Shown here one piece after another: positions 43,765-52,183 of a DNA stretch of 64,000 nucleotides. The stretch is taken from assembly GCF_024519455.1 (NCBI RefSeq), contig NZ_JALJRY010000032.1:55649-119648 (forward strand), written 5' to 3'. The notes under the pieces were generated by a model, which saw only the letters and a program-made list of their open reading frames with translations, was not told where the DNA came from and did no database searches. This stretch comes from Streptomyces sp. STR69. GTDB taxonomy: Bacteria > Actinomycetota > Actinomycetes > Streptomycetales > Streptomycetaceae. The position numbers were made by a program, and so were the translations under genes. Every line of letters begins with the position of its first letter. Position 1 is the first letter of the stretch.

Positions 43765-44780
43765 CCCTGCGCAACCGCGTCCTCGTGCTCACCACGGCAA
43801 TCGTCCTGCTGGCAGGGATCGCCGTCGCCTCGGTACTCCACGCGTCGGCGCGTGCCGGGCAGCGGGACCAGGTCCAGCCCGGCGGCCCGCAGGTCACCGC
43901 GGGCCGGGTCACCCTCGTGTCGCCCGGCACCATGGTGTTCCGCAACATGGCCTGGGGCCCCCACCGGGACGAACTGACCACGGTCCCGGCCTCCGACCCC
44001 TCCGGCCCACGCACCGCCTCCGGCCTCAAGTGCCTCCGCTTCTACGCCAGTTCGGGCACGGGAGTCTGCCTCCAGGCGGTCCACGGCACGGTCACGGACA
44101 CCTACCGCGCGCTGATCCTCGACGCCCACCTCAAAGTGAAGGCCCACTACGACGTCCCCGGCATCCCCTCCCGGGCCCGTGTCTCCCCCACGGGTCACTT
44201 CGCGGCCTGGACTGCGTTCGTCGGCGGCGACTCCTACGCGGGTACGAACTTCTCCACGCGAGCGGCGATCGTCGACACCAGGACGGGCCGACTGACCCCG
44301 TCCCTGGAGTCGTTCCGCATCCTCAAGGACGGTCACGTCCACCACGCGGCCGACGCCAACTTCTGGGGCGTGACCTTCGCGGCGGACGACCGCACGTTCT
44401 ACGCGACGCTGGCGACAAAGGGCAGCACGTACCTGGTGAAGGGCGACCTGCGCGCTCGGACGGTCACCACGATCCACACGAACGTGGAATGCCCGTCCCT
44501 GTCGCCCGACGGCACCCGCATTGCCTACAAGAAACGCGTGCAGGGCCTCCCGAAGGACGCCCCGTGGCACCTGTACGTGCTCAACCTCCGCACGATGCAA
44601 GAGACTTCGCTGGCGGAGCCCCGCAGCGTGGACGACCAGGCGGTGTGGCGGGACGACCACACCATCGTCTACGCACTGCCCGGCGACTACGGCGCGGACC
44701 TGTACGCGGTACCGGCGGACGGCACGGGAAAGCCGCGGCGCATCAGCACCGCGGCCGTGTCCCCCGCGTTCGTGAGGTAG
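43761..44780 (+). CDS. membrane-anchored TolB-like beta-propeller protein
   Basis: A 339-residue protein with one N-terminal membrane or signal segment (RVLVLTTAIVLLAGIAVASVL). It is followed by WD/PD40-type beta-propeller repeats: RARVSPTGHFAAWTAF, ECPSLSPDGTRIAYKK, and DQAVWRDDHTIVYALPGDYG then DLYAVPADGTG. TolB-like propellers bind proteins at the cell surface; no partner is known. Its ATG overlaps the MFS stop, so it is translationally coupled and may assist that transporter or the phosphatase. It ends 22 bases before the glutamine-synthetase remnant, on the opposite strand. Confidence 0.85.
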   Translation: MTLRNRVLVLTTAIVLLAGIAVASVLHASARAGQRDQVQPGGPQVTAGRVTLVSPGTMVFRNMAWGPHRDELTTVPASDPSGPRTASGLKCLRFYASSGTGVCLQAVHGTVTDTYRALILDAHLKVKAHYDVPGIPSRARVSPTGHFAAWTAFVGGDSYAGTNFSTRAAIVDTRTGRLTPSLESFRILKDGHVHHAADANFWGVTFAADDRTFYATLATKGSTYLVKGDLRARTVTTIHTNVECPSLSPDGTRIAYKKRVQGLPKDAPWHLYVLNLRTMQETSLAEPRSVDDQAVWRDDHTIVYALPGDYGADLYAVPADGTGKPRRISTAAVSPAFVR

Positions 44781-44802
44781 GACAGAAGCAGAACGGGCCG
44801 GG

Positions 44803-44889
44803 CTAGAGCACCGGCAGGTCCTTCCGCAGCTCGAACGCGGTGACCTCGCTGCGGTACTCCTCCCACTCCTGCCGCTTGTTGCGCAGGAA
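44803..44889 (-). pseudogene. 3-prime remnant of a GlnA-type glutamine synthetase gene
   Basis: The last 28 codons and stop of a glutamine synthetase-like gene: FLRNKRQEWEEYRSEVTAF then ELRKDLPVL. This is the conserved C-terminus of the GlnA-like protein that lies downstream of glnE in Streptomyces (called GlnA2, a gamma-glutamylpolyamine synthetase, in S. coelicolor; the exact paralogue here is inferred). Homology stops at about 44889, and the sequence beyond is unrelated, so the gene is split at this point by inserted DNA. The remaining 5-prime part is not in the window and should lie beyond 64000. An integrase that targets the 3-prime end of a gene often brings a replacement 3-prime end, so the full gene may still be functional. 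Confidence 0.8.
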
Positions 44890-45080
44890 GTGACGTCGGC
44901 TGGAGCAACCTTGGGCGATCGACGTTGGCGCCGCGCTGACCTGTGGTCGAGGGGTTGTCATTGGCCGTTGTTGGTCGCTGTGGGCCCCCCTTTGACGGCC
45001 CACAGGCGGCCCGGCTAAGACACCGATGCAAGATCAACGACAAGCCGTCAGGCCTCTGCCCGCAGCACCCCTCTGGGGGC

Positions 45081-45629
45081 ATGATGTGCCGCATGGATCA
45101 AGGAAATGCAGCTGTGTGGGCAGCCGCGCTCGGGATCGCAGGCACACTACTCGGGGCTCTGGGAGGAGCCTACGTACAGGCACAGGCGACCCGTAGACAG
45201 GTGACAGATCAAGAGGCAGTTGACGTCCGGCACCGCCTGCGTGATGAGCGGCGTGCGGCCTTCGCAACGGTCCTCGACCAGTGCGACGCGGTCCAGGCGG
45301 CTCTTGGCCCGATCACAACCGTCCGCATATCGTCGGAATGGCGTGAAGGCCTGGATCGCAGGGAGCTCTGGACACCCGCCAATGCTGCCCTCGCCGCGCT
45401 GAAACGGTCTGCAACCACAGTGGCGGTCACTGGCCCTGATGACATGGCGAACCTGGCGCAGGCCATCTATGAGGCGATGCTCCAGGCAGCCAATGCCCTG
45501 CGGTATCCAGGACTAGCCGCAGACGAAGTCGTCCAACAGTACGGTGTCGCGTCGGGCAGCCTAGACACGCTGAGGAGCAGGTTCGTTGCCGGAGCCCAGA
45601 AGACACTCGCCGCTCCCGGCAGGCAGTAG
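45081..45629 (+). CDS. small membrane-anchored protein, unknown function
   Basis: About 182 residues. A single N-terminal membrane span (AAALGIAGTLLGALGGAYVQ) is followed by a basic, helical cytoplasmic domain that starts QATRRQVTDQEAVDVRHRLR, likely coiled coil. No enzyme motif is visible. Three in-frame ATGs lie close together (45081, 45084, 45093); GGGGG at 45075-45079 best fits one of the first two. Similar short span-plus-coiled-coil proteins are frequent in actinobacterial islands. It is the first gene inside the island. The 300 bases after it (45630-45929) hold no gene I can support. Confidence 0.65.
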   Translation: MMCRMDQGNAAVWAAALGIAGTLLGALGGAYVQAQATRRQVTDQEAVDVRHRLRDERRAAFATVLDQCDAVQAALGPITTVRISSEWREGLDRRELWTPANAALAALKRSATTVAVTGPDDMANLAQAIYEAMLQAANALRYPGLAADEVVQQYGVASGSLDTLRSRFVAGAQKTLAAPGRQ

Positions 45630-45929
45630 ACGGGCTACGACAGATTTACAGTCCCCAAGATCACGCGACTACAGGTCACCTGACCTGGGTCTTAGAGCGT
45701 CCGCCAGTAGGTCATCGGATGCGGGGGGTGCGGGGTCGTGCAGGGGCGGCGTGCCCGCGCCGCCCCTGGGTCTTGAGTAGGGCGGGGAACTTTGAGCGTA
45801 TACGGCAGCCCCGAGTCTGGGCCTCGACAGTCAAGTTGAGCCTTGCATCTTGCCGACTCGGGTGGCTCATAGCCAAGATGAGAGTTCGCAAGTCGTATGG
45901 GTGCGTGGCAGGTGGGGGGGGCTCCGCAG

Positions 45930-47663
45930 ATGGCTGTGAAGAGTAACGATCAACGCCTACTAGACCGCATCCTTGAGGACCAAAGGCGTCGGCTCGCACC
46001 GAATCAAAAGATGGACGACTTTTTTAACTACTTTGCTGCGAGTACGGCACTGCAAGATCTCGATCTAGACATTGACGAACTCCGAGATGGAATTGTTGAT
46101 GGATCTCACGATTGCGGAGTCGATGGGCTTTGGGTTTTCGTTGACGATCGCTATGTATCCGCCAACATTGAGCGCCACGTGACGGTTCGGGCCAAGAAGA
46201 TCCAACTCGTCATCCTGCAGGCAAAAATCTCACCAGGATTCCAAGAGACGGCCTTTGAGAAACTGCACTATCACCTTCCCTTGCTGCTCGATATGGATCG
46301 CAACCCCAAAGAGCTAGCCGAATCAACGAATGCCAAATTGTTGGACCGCACTGGCAGATTCCTCAATGTCCTAGAAGCTCTCGCGTCATCATTCCCTGAA
46401 ATTTCGATCAAGGTGATCTACGCCACCCGGTCAGTGGAATCACCGCACCCTAACGTTCAGGCGAAAGGTGCCCGGCTGGCTCGCGAATTAGCCAAGGTTG
46501 CGTCTCAAACGAAATGTAATGTCGAGTACCTGGGGGCAGCGGAACTCAGGGAGCTATCAGCTCGGGGCGCTTCAACCGTCTCCGAAATGATATTCATGGA
46601 GACTCCCATGAGTACATCACTTGGCGAAGGCTATGTTTGCCTGGTGCGTCTCGACGAATACTACAACTTCATCACTTCACCCAATGATGCGCTACGTCTC
46701 GAATTATTCGAATCTAACGTTCGAGACTATGCGGGGCGCACTTCCGTCAATAGTGCGATTGAGGAGACTCTGAGGTCTAACCACCGCGAAGATTTTTGGT
46801 GGTTCAATAACGGTGTGACCATTGTAGCGGAAGAGGTCAGGATCGCCGGAAAGAAAATCGTAGTCAGGGATCCTCAGATCGTGAACGGGCTGCAGACGAG
46901 CCACGAGATATTCAATCATTTCCAAAACGCCGGGCACCACAATGACCGCTCGGTACTCGTCAGGGTTATGGTTCCTCCGTCCGCAGGGAGCGCGAGAGAC
47001 GTCATCATTCGTGCGACCAACAGTCAGACGCAGCTCCCACCGGGTGCGCTTCGTGCTACCGAGAAGATCCAGAAGGATATTGAGGAAGCACTCGCACGCG
47101 ACAGGTACTACTACGAGCGACGGGCGAACTACTACAAGAATCTGGGTGTGACGCTGGAGCAAGTGGTCAGCATGTCACGGCTGGCGCGAGAATACACTGC
47201 GTTTATTGTGGGAGAGCCGCACACCGCCCTCAAGTACTCGGAATCGCTCCTCTTGGACGACTCGCACTACTATAAGGTCTTCTCGGCCGAAAATGATATC
47301 GACCTATACGGTCTCGTCCTTGATATACATATACGAATCGGCGAGTTCTTGGCGCAATATGCCGAGGATCGACCATTACTAGGTGAGACTGCCGAGAACT
47401 GGCGATACCACGTTGCATATATGAGCTCTTTCACTCTGACGCGAATGAGGCGACCAGCGCAGAGAGATATCCTGAACATCAGGAGTGAACACCTGACGGA
47501 CGCCCTTCTTGGTGCCATGGTAAACCTTCTGGATCGCGAATACCGTAGTGCACTTAGGGGAAATAGGACTCAGGGAATTGACAAGGTTGCCCGAAGCGAG
47601 GACTTCACGATAAAGCTACGCCAAGCCACAATCGCGATGCGACGATTCAAGATCGACCGATAG
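45930..47663 (+). CDS. AIPR family (abortive infection phage resistance) protein
   Basis: A 577-residue protein that matches the AIPR family (PF10592), linked to abortive infection against phage. The N-terminal part looks like a PD-(D/E)xK nuclease: residues about 50-65 hold GIVDGSHDCGVDGLWVFVDD and the Gln-x-Lys strand is VILQAKIS (about 93-100). The AIPR core (about 220-530) has FWWFNNGVTIVAEEV, DPQIVNGLQTSHEIF and IIRATNSQTQLPPGALRATE. Its DNA is much more A+T-rich than its neighbours and uses codons rare in Streptomyces, including TTA-like A/T-ending codons, so it is a recent arrival. Shine-Dalgarno GGTGGGG lies about 9 bases before ATG 45930. No modification or toxin partner is adjacent. 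Confidence 0.82.
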   Translation: MAVKSNDQRLLDRILEDQRRRLAPNQKMDDFFNYFAASTALQDLDLDIDELRDGIVDGSHDCGVDGLWVFVDDRYVSANIERHVTVRAKKIQLVILQAKISPGFQETAFEKLHYHLPLLLDMDRNPKELAESTNAKLLDRTGRFLNVLEALASSFPEISIKVIYATRSVESPHPNVQAKGARLARELAKVASQTKCNVEYLGAAELRELSARGASTVSEMIFMETPMSTSLGEGYVCLVRLDEYYNFITSPNDALRLELFESNVRDYAGRTSVNSAIEETLRSNHREDFWWFNNGVTIVAEEVRIAGKKIVVRDPQIVNGLQTSHEIFNHFQNAGHHNDRSVLVRVMVPPSAGSARDVIIRATNSQTQLPPGALRATEKIQKDIEEALARDRYYYERRANYYKNLGVTLEQVVSMSRLAREYTAFIVGEPHTALKYSESLLLDDSHYYKVFSAENDIDLYGLVLDIHIRIGEFLAQYAEDRPLLGETAENWRYHVAYMSSFTLTRMRRPAQRDILNIRSEHLTDALLGAMVNLLDREYRSALRGNRTQGIDKVARSEDFTIKLRQATIAMRRFKIDR

Positions 47664-47690
47664 CTTTTCGCCTCGGTATCTGAAGATAGT

Positions 47691-48060
47691 CTAAGCCAAT
47701 GGGGACCCTGTCGCTGCATCCGTGCTAAGACGGATAGGTTTTCGCTGACCACACGTATTGCCTTTACGTAGAGGCACTTGCGGGGCACGTCGCAGCGCAA
47801 GCAAGTGCGAACTAGCGGCGAGCAACTCCGGATATTGCTCAGCCATTTGAGCGGCAGCCACGTCAGACGTGCTTAGGTCATCGGTAGGGCCCTCGCCAGG
47901 CTGCTGTTCGACGGTCTTGACGAGTGACCATGTTGGGCCCTCGATTCCGAAGACTTGCACCTCGGCAGGGCCCGCCTCGCGAAGTTCGTCGGCAAGTTCC
48001 TCTGCTCGAATTAGTAGAGAAAGTTGTAACGCGTGGGGCTGTCGTGTCTCGGTTGATGCT
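47691..48060 (-). pseudogene. possible degraded ORF
   Basis: On the minus strand the last 120 codons of an open frame look protein-like: LLIRAEELADELREAGPAEV then QVFGIEGPTWSLVKTVEQ, to a stop at 47691. No start is found in frame; a plausible N-terminus (VSSINRDTTAPRVTTF) sits in another frame near 48060, so a frameshift is likely. No homologue is recognised. The rest of the 47664-48274 space shows no better candidate. Confidence 0.3.
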
Positions 48061-48274
48061 TGACACCGCTTGCCTCTGCTTTGGCTGTGCGCCTGGATGC
48101 GGCGCATCAGGAGGGTCGGGCCCGTGCTGGTGGAGTTGAGCGTGTACGAACACCGCCACGTCAGGGGATCTGGCCGTCCTGATAACTTGTCGAGAAATTT
48201 CGAGCAATCGAAGCCCGTGACCGCGCCATGCCGAGCACACTGGCAGCCCAACCCCGACACGGGAGGCGGATACC

Positions 48275-48493
48275 ATGGCACTTGAGTTTCTCGGCAGCAG
48301 CAACACCTCACAGGGCGGCGGCTGCCCCAGCTTCTATCGCGACACCGAGACGGGTGACATCGTCGTTCAGGGCCTCGCACTGAATGACCCCGAGAAGCGA
48401 AGCCAGCTCCTGAAGGTCAAGCCCGGCGAGGATGCCGTTGTCGTTCCGGCTGTGCTTTTCGAGCTCTACGCCGGGAAGGTGACCGGTGCCTGA
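48275..48493 (+). CDS. small acidic protein of the DUF6879/XRE trio
   Basis: A 72-residue protein, MALEFLGSSN then GGGCPSFYRDTETGDIVVQG, with no known domain. In Streptomyces small proteins of this form are encoded just before a DUF6879 protein and a DUF5753 XRE regulator. The ATG has GGGAGGCGG 5-8 bases upstream, and its 3-prime end overlaps the next gene by 8 bases. This compact acidic protein may be the effector or partner of the regulator; no activity is established. Confidence 0.75.
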   Translation: MALEFLGSSNTSQGGGCPSFYRDTETGDIVVQGLALNDPEKRSQLLKVKPGEDAVVVPAVLFELYAGKVTGA

Positions 48494-49022
48494 TCTGGTC
48501 ACCGGCGAGGCGTTTCTCCAGCTGTTCCGGGACTTCCAGGCCGCAGCGTTCCGGCTGGAGGTGCGGACCTCGTACGGCATTCCGGAGGAGGACGAGCCGT
48601 ATCGGCGCTTCCTCGTCGGCGAAGACCCTGGCCTCGACTGGTTCGAGCCGTGGCTACGTCTGATGCGGGAGGAGACCGCCAAGGGGAAGCGTGTCGAACG
48701 CGTCCGCGTCGTCGACGAACCTCCGTCCGACTACCTGCGTTTCGAGCTGTGGGGAACACCCCAGAACCTCGCCGCGGGCGAGGACATCCGCTACCTGGCA
48801 CGTTCCCTCGTCGCGAACCTCGGGCTGCCCCTGTACGACTTCTGGCTGTTCGACAACCGGACCGTGGCTCTGCTGAAGTTCGGGGAGAACGACCGATTCC
48901 TCGGAGTGGCACTGTCCGACGACCCCGCCGAGATCCAGCGCCATACCAGCTACCGCGATGCGGCATGGCGCTCCGCGGTGACCTTCGAGGAGTACGAGAA
49001 GGAGCACACGCACCCCCAGTGA
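48486..49022 (+). CDS. DUF6879 family protein
   Basis: A 178-residue cytoplasmic protein that fits DUF6879. Segments include AFLQLFRDFQAAAFRLEVR (about residues 8-26), RVRVVDEPPSDYLRFEL, and FWLFDNRTVALLKF (about 118-131). The family appears with small acidic proteins and DUF5753 regulators and is suspected of toxin/antitoxin-like or developmental roles; the function is unknown. The GTG start overlaps the previous gene by 8 bases, and its TGA overlaps the next GTG. Confidence 0.8.
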   Translation: MPDLVTGEAFLQLFRDFQAAAFRLEVRTSYGIPEEDEPYRRFLVGEDPGLDWFEPWLRLMREETAKGKRVERVRVVDEPPSDYLRFELWGTPQNLAAGEDIRYLARSLVANLGLPLYDFWLFDNRTVALLKFGENDRFLGVALSDDPAEIQRHTSYRDAAWRSAVTFEEYEKEHTHPQ

Positions 49023-49861
49023 GCAGCGACTACCAGTCCGCCCGCATCGCCCTCGGCGCTCGGCTGCGTGAGCTGCGCGTCGAGGCCGGGCTGAACGGAA
49101 AGCAGCTCGCCGCCGAGCTCGGCTGGCCGCCGTCGAAGGTGTCCAAGCTGGAGAACGCCAAGCAGTCTCCGACCGCCGAGGACCTGCGTGCCTTGGCCAG
49201 CGCCCTCGGCGTCCCGGAGGTGCAAGCCGAGCTGATGGGCCGTCTCCGTTCCTTGGAGACGCACTACGCGGCATGGCGACGGCAACTCGCCGCCGGCGTA
49301 CGCGCCCGGCAAGAGGCCTGGCAGGCCACGGAGAACTCGACCGCCGAGGTCCGCAACTTCGAGACGGCCTGCATCCCGGGCCTGCTTCAGACCGCGGAGT
49401 ACGCCCGGCACATGTTCCAGCGCACGACCGCCCTGCATCGCACGCCGCCCGACATCGAGGCCGGCGTCAACGCGCGCATGCAACGCCAACAGGCCCTCTA
49501 CATGCCCGGCCGGGACTTCAGATTTCTGATCTGGGAGCCCGCCCTCCACATGCTTCTGTGCCCACGCGAGGTGATGGCCGGCCAACTCGACCGGCTCACC
49601 GGGGTGTTCGGCATGTCCTCGGTACACCTCGGCATCGTGCCGCTGGGCGCGGATCTCACGGTCGTGCCCACGCATGGTTTCTGGCTGTTCGATGACCGGC
49701 TCGTCATGGTCGAGACGATCGGCGCGGAACTGCGTCTGACCGATCGTGCCGAGGTCGACCTGTACCGGACGGTGTGGAACGAGCTCGAACAGGCCGCAGT
49801 CACCGGTCCCCAGGCGCACCGGGTCATCGTTCGCGCGCGGGCGACACTCGACCTGATGTGA
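49019..49861 (+). CDS. XRE family regulator with DUF5753 (Scr1 type)
   Basis: A 280-residue regulator. The N-terminal helix-turn-helix (residues about 8-65) reads ALGARLRELRVEAGLNGKQL then WPPSKVSKLENAKQSPT. The DUF5753 domain (about 100-280) includes ETACIPGLLQTAEYARHMF and the conserved FWLFDDRLVMVETI. In S. coelicolor the related Scr1 acts with a small Scr2-type partner as a toxin-antitoxin-like pair. The start GTG overlaps the DUF6879 stop (GTGA), so the trio is one operon. Confidence 0.9.
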   Translation: MSSDYQSARIALGARLRELRVEAGLNGKQLAAELGWPPSKVSKLENAKQSPTAEDLRALASALGVPEVQAELMGRLRSLETHYAAWRRQLAAGVRARQEAWQATENSTAEVRNFETACIPGLLQTAEYARHMFQRTTALHRTPPDIEAGVNARMQRQQALYMPGRDFRFLIWEPALHMLLCPREVMAGQLDRLTGVFGMSSVHLGIVPLGADLTVVPTHGFWLFDDRLVMVETIGAELRLTDRAEVDLYRTVWNELEQAAVTGPQAHRVIVRARATLDLM

Positions 49862-49948
49862 GCAACCTCCGGAAGCCTCTCCGGCCTTGTGGGAAATCAG
49901 GAGAAATCGCTGCTCATTGCAGCAACCGGCTTCCTTACGGTCCTGGGC

Positions 49949-50410
49949 ATGTCCACCAGTACCCGCCGGGGCACACCGCGTCACGCGGGCCGTGAGTGGC
50001 TCACCGGCGCCCACCCCACCCCAGATGACGCCCTTCGGTCATGGTCCGCCGGGGGCCTCGCCCCTGTTCCGACCGGCCGCCTTTGGCTCGCCGCCGAGGC
50101 CCCGCTCCTGCGCACCGTCGTCGCCATGCAGCGCGTACCGCCGAAGCGGCTCGGCCCTGTGCTCGCCTACCCCGAGGCCGAATGCGCCTGGTGGCTCATC
50201 CCGCCTGGCGCCGCCCACCAGCTCGACGACATCACGCGGCTCACTGTGCACCCGCCTGGGTGGCCGCTGTACTGCCCGCCCCTCAACCGGCCTGCCGGGG
50301 GCCGCGTGTGGCTGGAGCGGCCGGATGGTTCTGGACGCCTGACCGATCCGATCGCGCTCGGCGCCGCCTTCGGGCCCGCCGGCTGTCTGCCCGCGGAGGC
50401 CCACGGATGA
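49949..50410 (+). CDS. conserved small protein, PrimPol-N-like
   Basis: A 153-residue protein. It starts STSTRRGTPRHAGREWLTGA and has a beta-rich core, TGRLWLAAEAPLLRTVVAM then CAWWLIPPG and WPLYCPPLNRP. It resembles the N-terminal strand region of actinobacterial bifunctional primase/polymerase-like proteins but lacks catalytic acidic motifs. The GTG at 49889 would add 20 residues; a weak CTGGGC only precedes the ATG. It is coupled to the next gene by ATGA and is built like it, so the two may be diverged tandem duplicates. Confidence 0.65.
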   Translation: MSTSTRRGTPRHAGREWLTGAHPTPDDALRSWSAGGLAPVPTGRLWLAAEAPLLRTVVAMQRVPPKRLGPVLAYPEAECAWWLIPPGAAHQLDDITRLTVHPPGWPLYCPPLNRPAGGRVWLERPDGSGRLTDPIALGAAFGPAGCLPAEAHG

Positions 50411-50979
50411 CGATTCCCGACACCACCCAAACCCTCGGGCCCGTCGAGGCGCAGCCCGGTGTCTTCGTTCACACCAGAGCGGAGCGGAACCTGGCGGTTG
50501 GTCAGTGGCTCCTGCTGTCGGCGCCGGACAGGGAGAGGGCGCGCACGGAGTGGTCGATGATGGGCGTCGCACTCCTGCGGTGCGGGGCCCTCTTCACCGC
50601 GGTGCGCCTCTCGGCCACCCTCGTGCAAGCCGCCTCGGGAACGGAAGACGTGCAGAAGATCGACGGTTTCCTCGCCGAAGCGCTGTACGGAGGGCCGGTG
50701 TTCGTCGACACGCACATCCAGCGCTACTACATCCTCGTGCCCCGCAGCGCTGTGGACCGGCGGGAGTGGCGCGACCAGTCCCGCCAGGTGCACGCGGAAT
50801 GCCTCGAACCGGGCTGCTTCCTCGGTGTGCCGGACGTCATCGCGACCAACCCGAGCCTGGGCCGATCGCGCTGGTGCGTACCGATGGACGGCCCCGGCCA
50901 CCTGTGCAGCCCAGAGGCCGTCTCACAGCTCGTCGCGTACGGCCTGCACCGACTCGTGGAGGCGACGGCCGGTGAGTAA
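50407..50979 (+). CDS. conserved hypothetical protein
   Basis: A 190-residue protein of unknown function found in many streptomycetes. Core segments are GVALLRCGALFTAVRLSATL (about residues 50-69), GGPVFVDTHIQRYYILVP (about 97-114) and CFLGVPDVIATNP, with cysteines that may bind metal. It overlaps its upstream neighbour by four bases (ATGA) and the downstream one by 8 bases, so the three genes 49949-51514 form one translationally coupled operon. Confidence 0.75.
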   Translation: MTIPDTTQTLGPVEAQPGVFVHTRAERNLAVGQWLLLSAPDRERARTEWSMMGVALLRCGALFTAVRLSATLVQAASGTEDVQKIDGFLAEALYGGPVFVDTHIQRYYILVPRSAVDRREWRDQSRQVHAECLEPGCFLGVPDVIATNPSLGRSRWCVPMDGPGHLCSPEAVSQLVAYGLHRLVEATAGE

Positions 50980-51514
50980 CACGCTGCTACCTGTCGACGC
51001 CGACACGATCCAACACACCTACGAGTCCGTGCTGTTGAGCATCCGTCTGCCGACCGGAGACGCGCTGGGCACCCTGAACGAGACGCTTCAGGGACACGTG
51101 CAGCTCCTGGCACCGGAGGTACGGAACCTCTCGCCCCGCATGCGAGGCGAGACCCGGCGTACAGCGGTCCATATCCTCGTACGCACGTCTCACCTCCTGA
51201 AAGAGACCACAGGCTCCCCGACCGCCCAACTCCCCGATACGTACGACCTCGCAGTCACAGCCCGCGGTCTGCTGACCCTGTACCTGCACCCCGGGCCGCT
51301 CGGTTCACCGACCGCCGAGGACGAGATCGCCGAGCAGATTGGCCAACGCCTGTGCGGCGCCTGCTGGGAGCCGATCGAGGACGACGAGCCGTACGAGCGA
51401 CGCCCATTCGACAGCGACTCGGCGGGAGCGATCCACGGCTACGTCCACGCCGAGCCGTGCGTCGATCGGCCGTCCCTGCTCGTGCCGGTGCGCCCTGAGG
51501 ACTCAAGCACTTGA
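50972..51514 (+). CDS. DUF6415-like protein
   Basis: A 180-residue helical protein starting at GTG 50972. The segment TLNETLQGHVQLLAPEVRNL (about residues 31-50) resembles the DUF6415 family seen beside such operons. A late CGACWEPIEDDEPYERR (about 129-145) adds a possible C-x2-C partial metal site with the final Cys of EPCVD. No activity is known. It converges on the YdcF-like gene with a 12-base overlap. Confidence 0.65.
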   Translation: MSNTLLPVDADTIQHTYESVLLSIRLPTGDALGTLNETLQGHVQLLAPEVRNLSPRMRGETRRTAVHILVRTSHLLKETTGSPTAQLPDTYDLAVTARGLLTLYLHPGPLGSPTAEDEIAEQIGQRLCGACWEPIEDDEPYERRPFDSDSAGAIHGYVHAEPCVDRPSLLVPVRPEDSST

Positions 51515-52183
51515 GCTGCCAGCACTTCCCGCAGCCTCAGGAACGACTCGGCTCGTAAAACCCCTCGTCACAAGCCGCTCATACGCCCGAATCACCTCGT
51601 CGGGTACGTCCTGTTGGATCATGAAGCCTTGAGCTGGGTAGATCAGCAGCCGTTGAAGAGATCCGACGAGCATGTCGATGACAAGCCGTGCGTCCTGGAT
51701 TGAGTCCGCGTACGCCGAGAGCGTCATGGGAGTCGACGCACTCACGAACTCCACCTCAGGCCAGAGCTTGCGGGCCGTGGCGTAGGCCCGACGTTCCTCG
51801 TAGGGCTTGCTGACGAGAAGCACGGAGGACACCTTGATTCCGCGCTCTGTGAGCAGGGCGCGGGACAGGGTGATGTTCTGCCCGGTATTCCGGGCATGGG
51901 GCTCGACGAGGATGGCGTCCGCGGGAACGCCGAGTTCAAGCGCACGGTCCCGATAGTGCTCGGCCTCGCCGCGCGGCATGCGGCCCTGTGTCGTCCGGCT
52001 GGTCGCGCCCGTGAAGACGATCAGTGGCATCATGCCGCGCCGGTACAGGTCAACGGTGGTGTCGGCTACGCCCAGGTCGTGGCTGCCAAGACCGAGGCCG
52101 ACCGAGCAGGGACGCGGCTCGTGATGCATCAACTGGAAGTCCCAGAGAAGCCGGGCATCTTCCCAGTCCTGAGCGGAGATCAC
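51503..52183 (-). CDS. YdcF family (DUF218) protein
   Basis: A 226-residue cytoplasmic protein of the DUF218/YdcF superfamily. The fold is a Rossmann-like core: VGLGLGSHDLGVADTTVDLY (about residues 29-48), PLIVFTGATS, EAEHYRDRALELGVP, and the catalytic-like VEPHARNTGQNI (about 92-103). YdcF proteins bind nucleotide or nucleotide-sugar ligands, but the substrate is unknown. It lacks the N-terminal membrane span common in this family. Its GTG overlaps the stop of the GntR gene, so both are made from one mRNA. Confidence 0.85.
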   Translation of the reverse strand: MISAQDWEDARLLWDFQLMHHEPRPCSVGLGLGSHDLGVADTTVDLYRRGMMPLIVFTGATSRTTQGRMPRGEAEHYRDRALELGVPADAILVEPHARNTGQNITLSRALLTERGIKVSSVLLVSKPYEERRAYATARKLWPEVEFVSASTPMTLSAYADSIQDARLVIDMLVGSLQRLLIYPAQGFMIQQDVPDEVIRAYERLVTRGFTSRVVPEAAGSAGSSSA

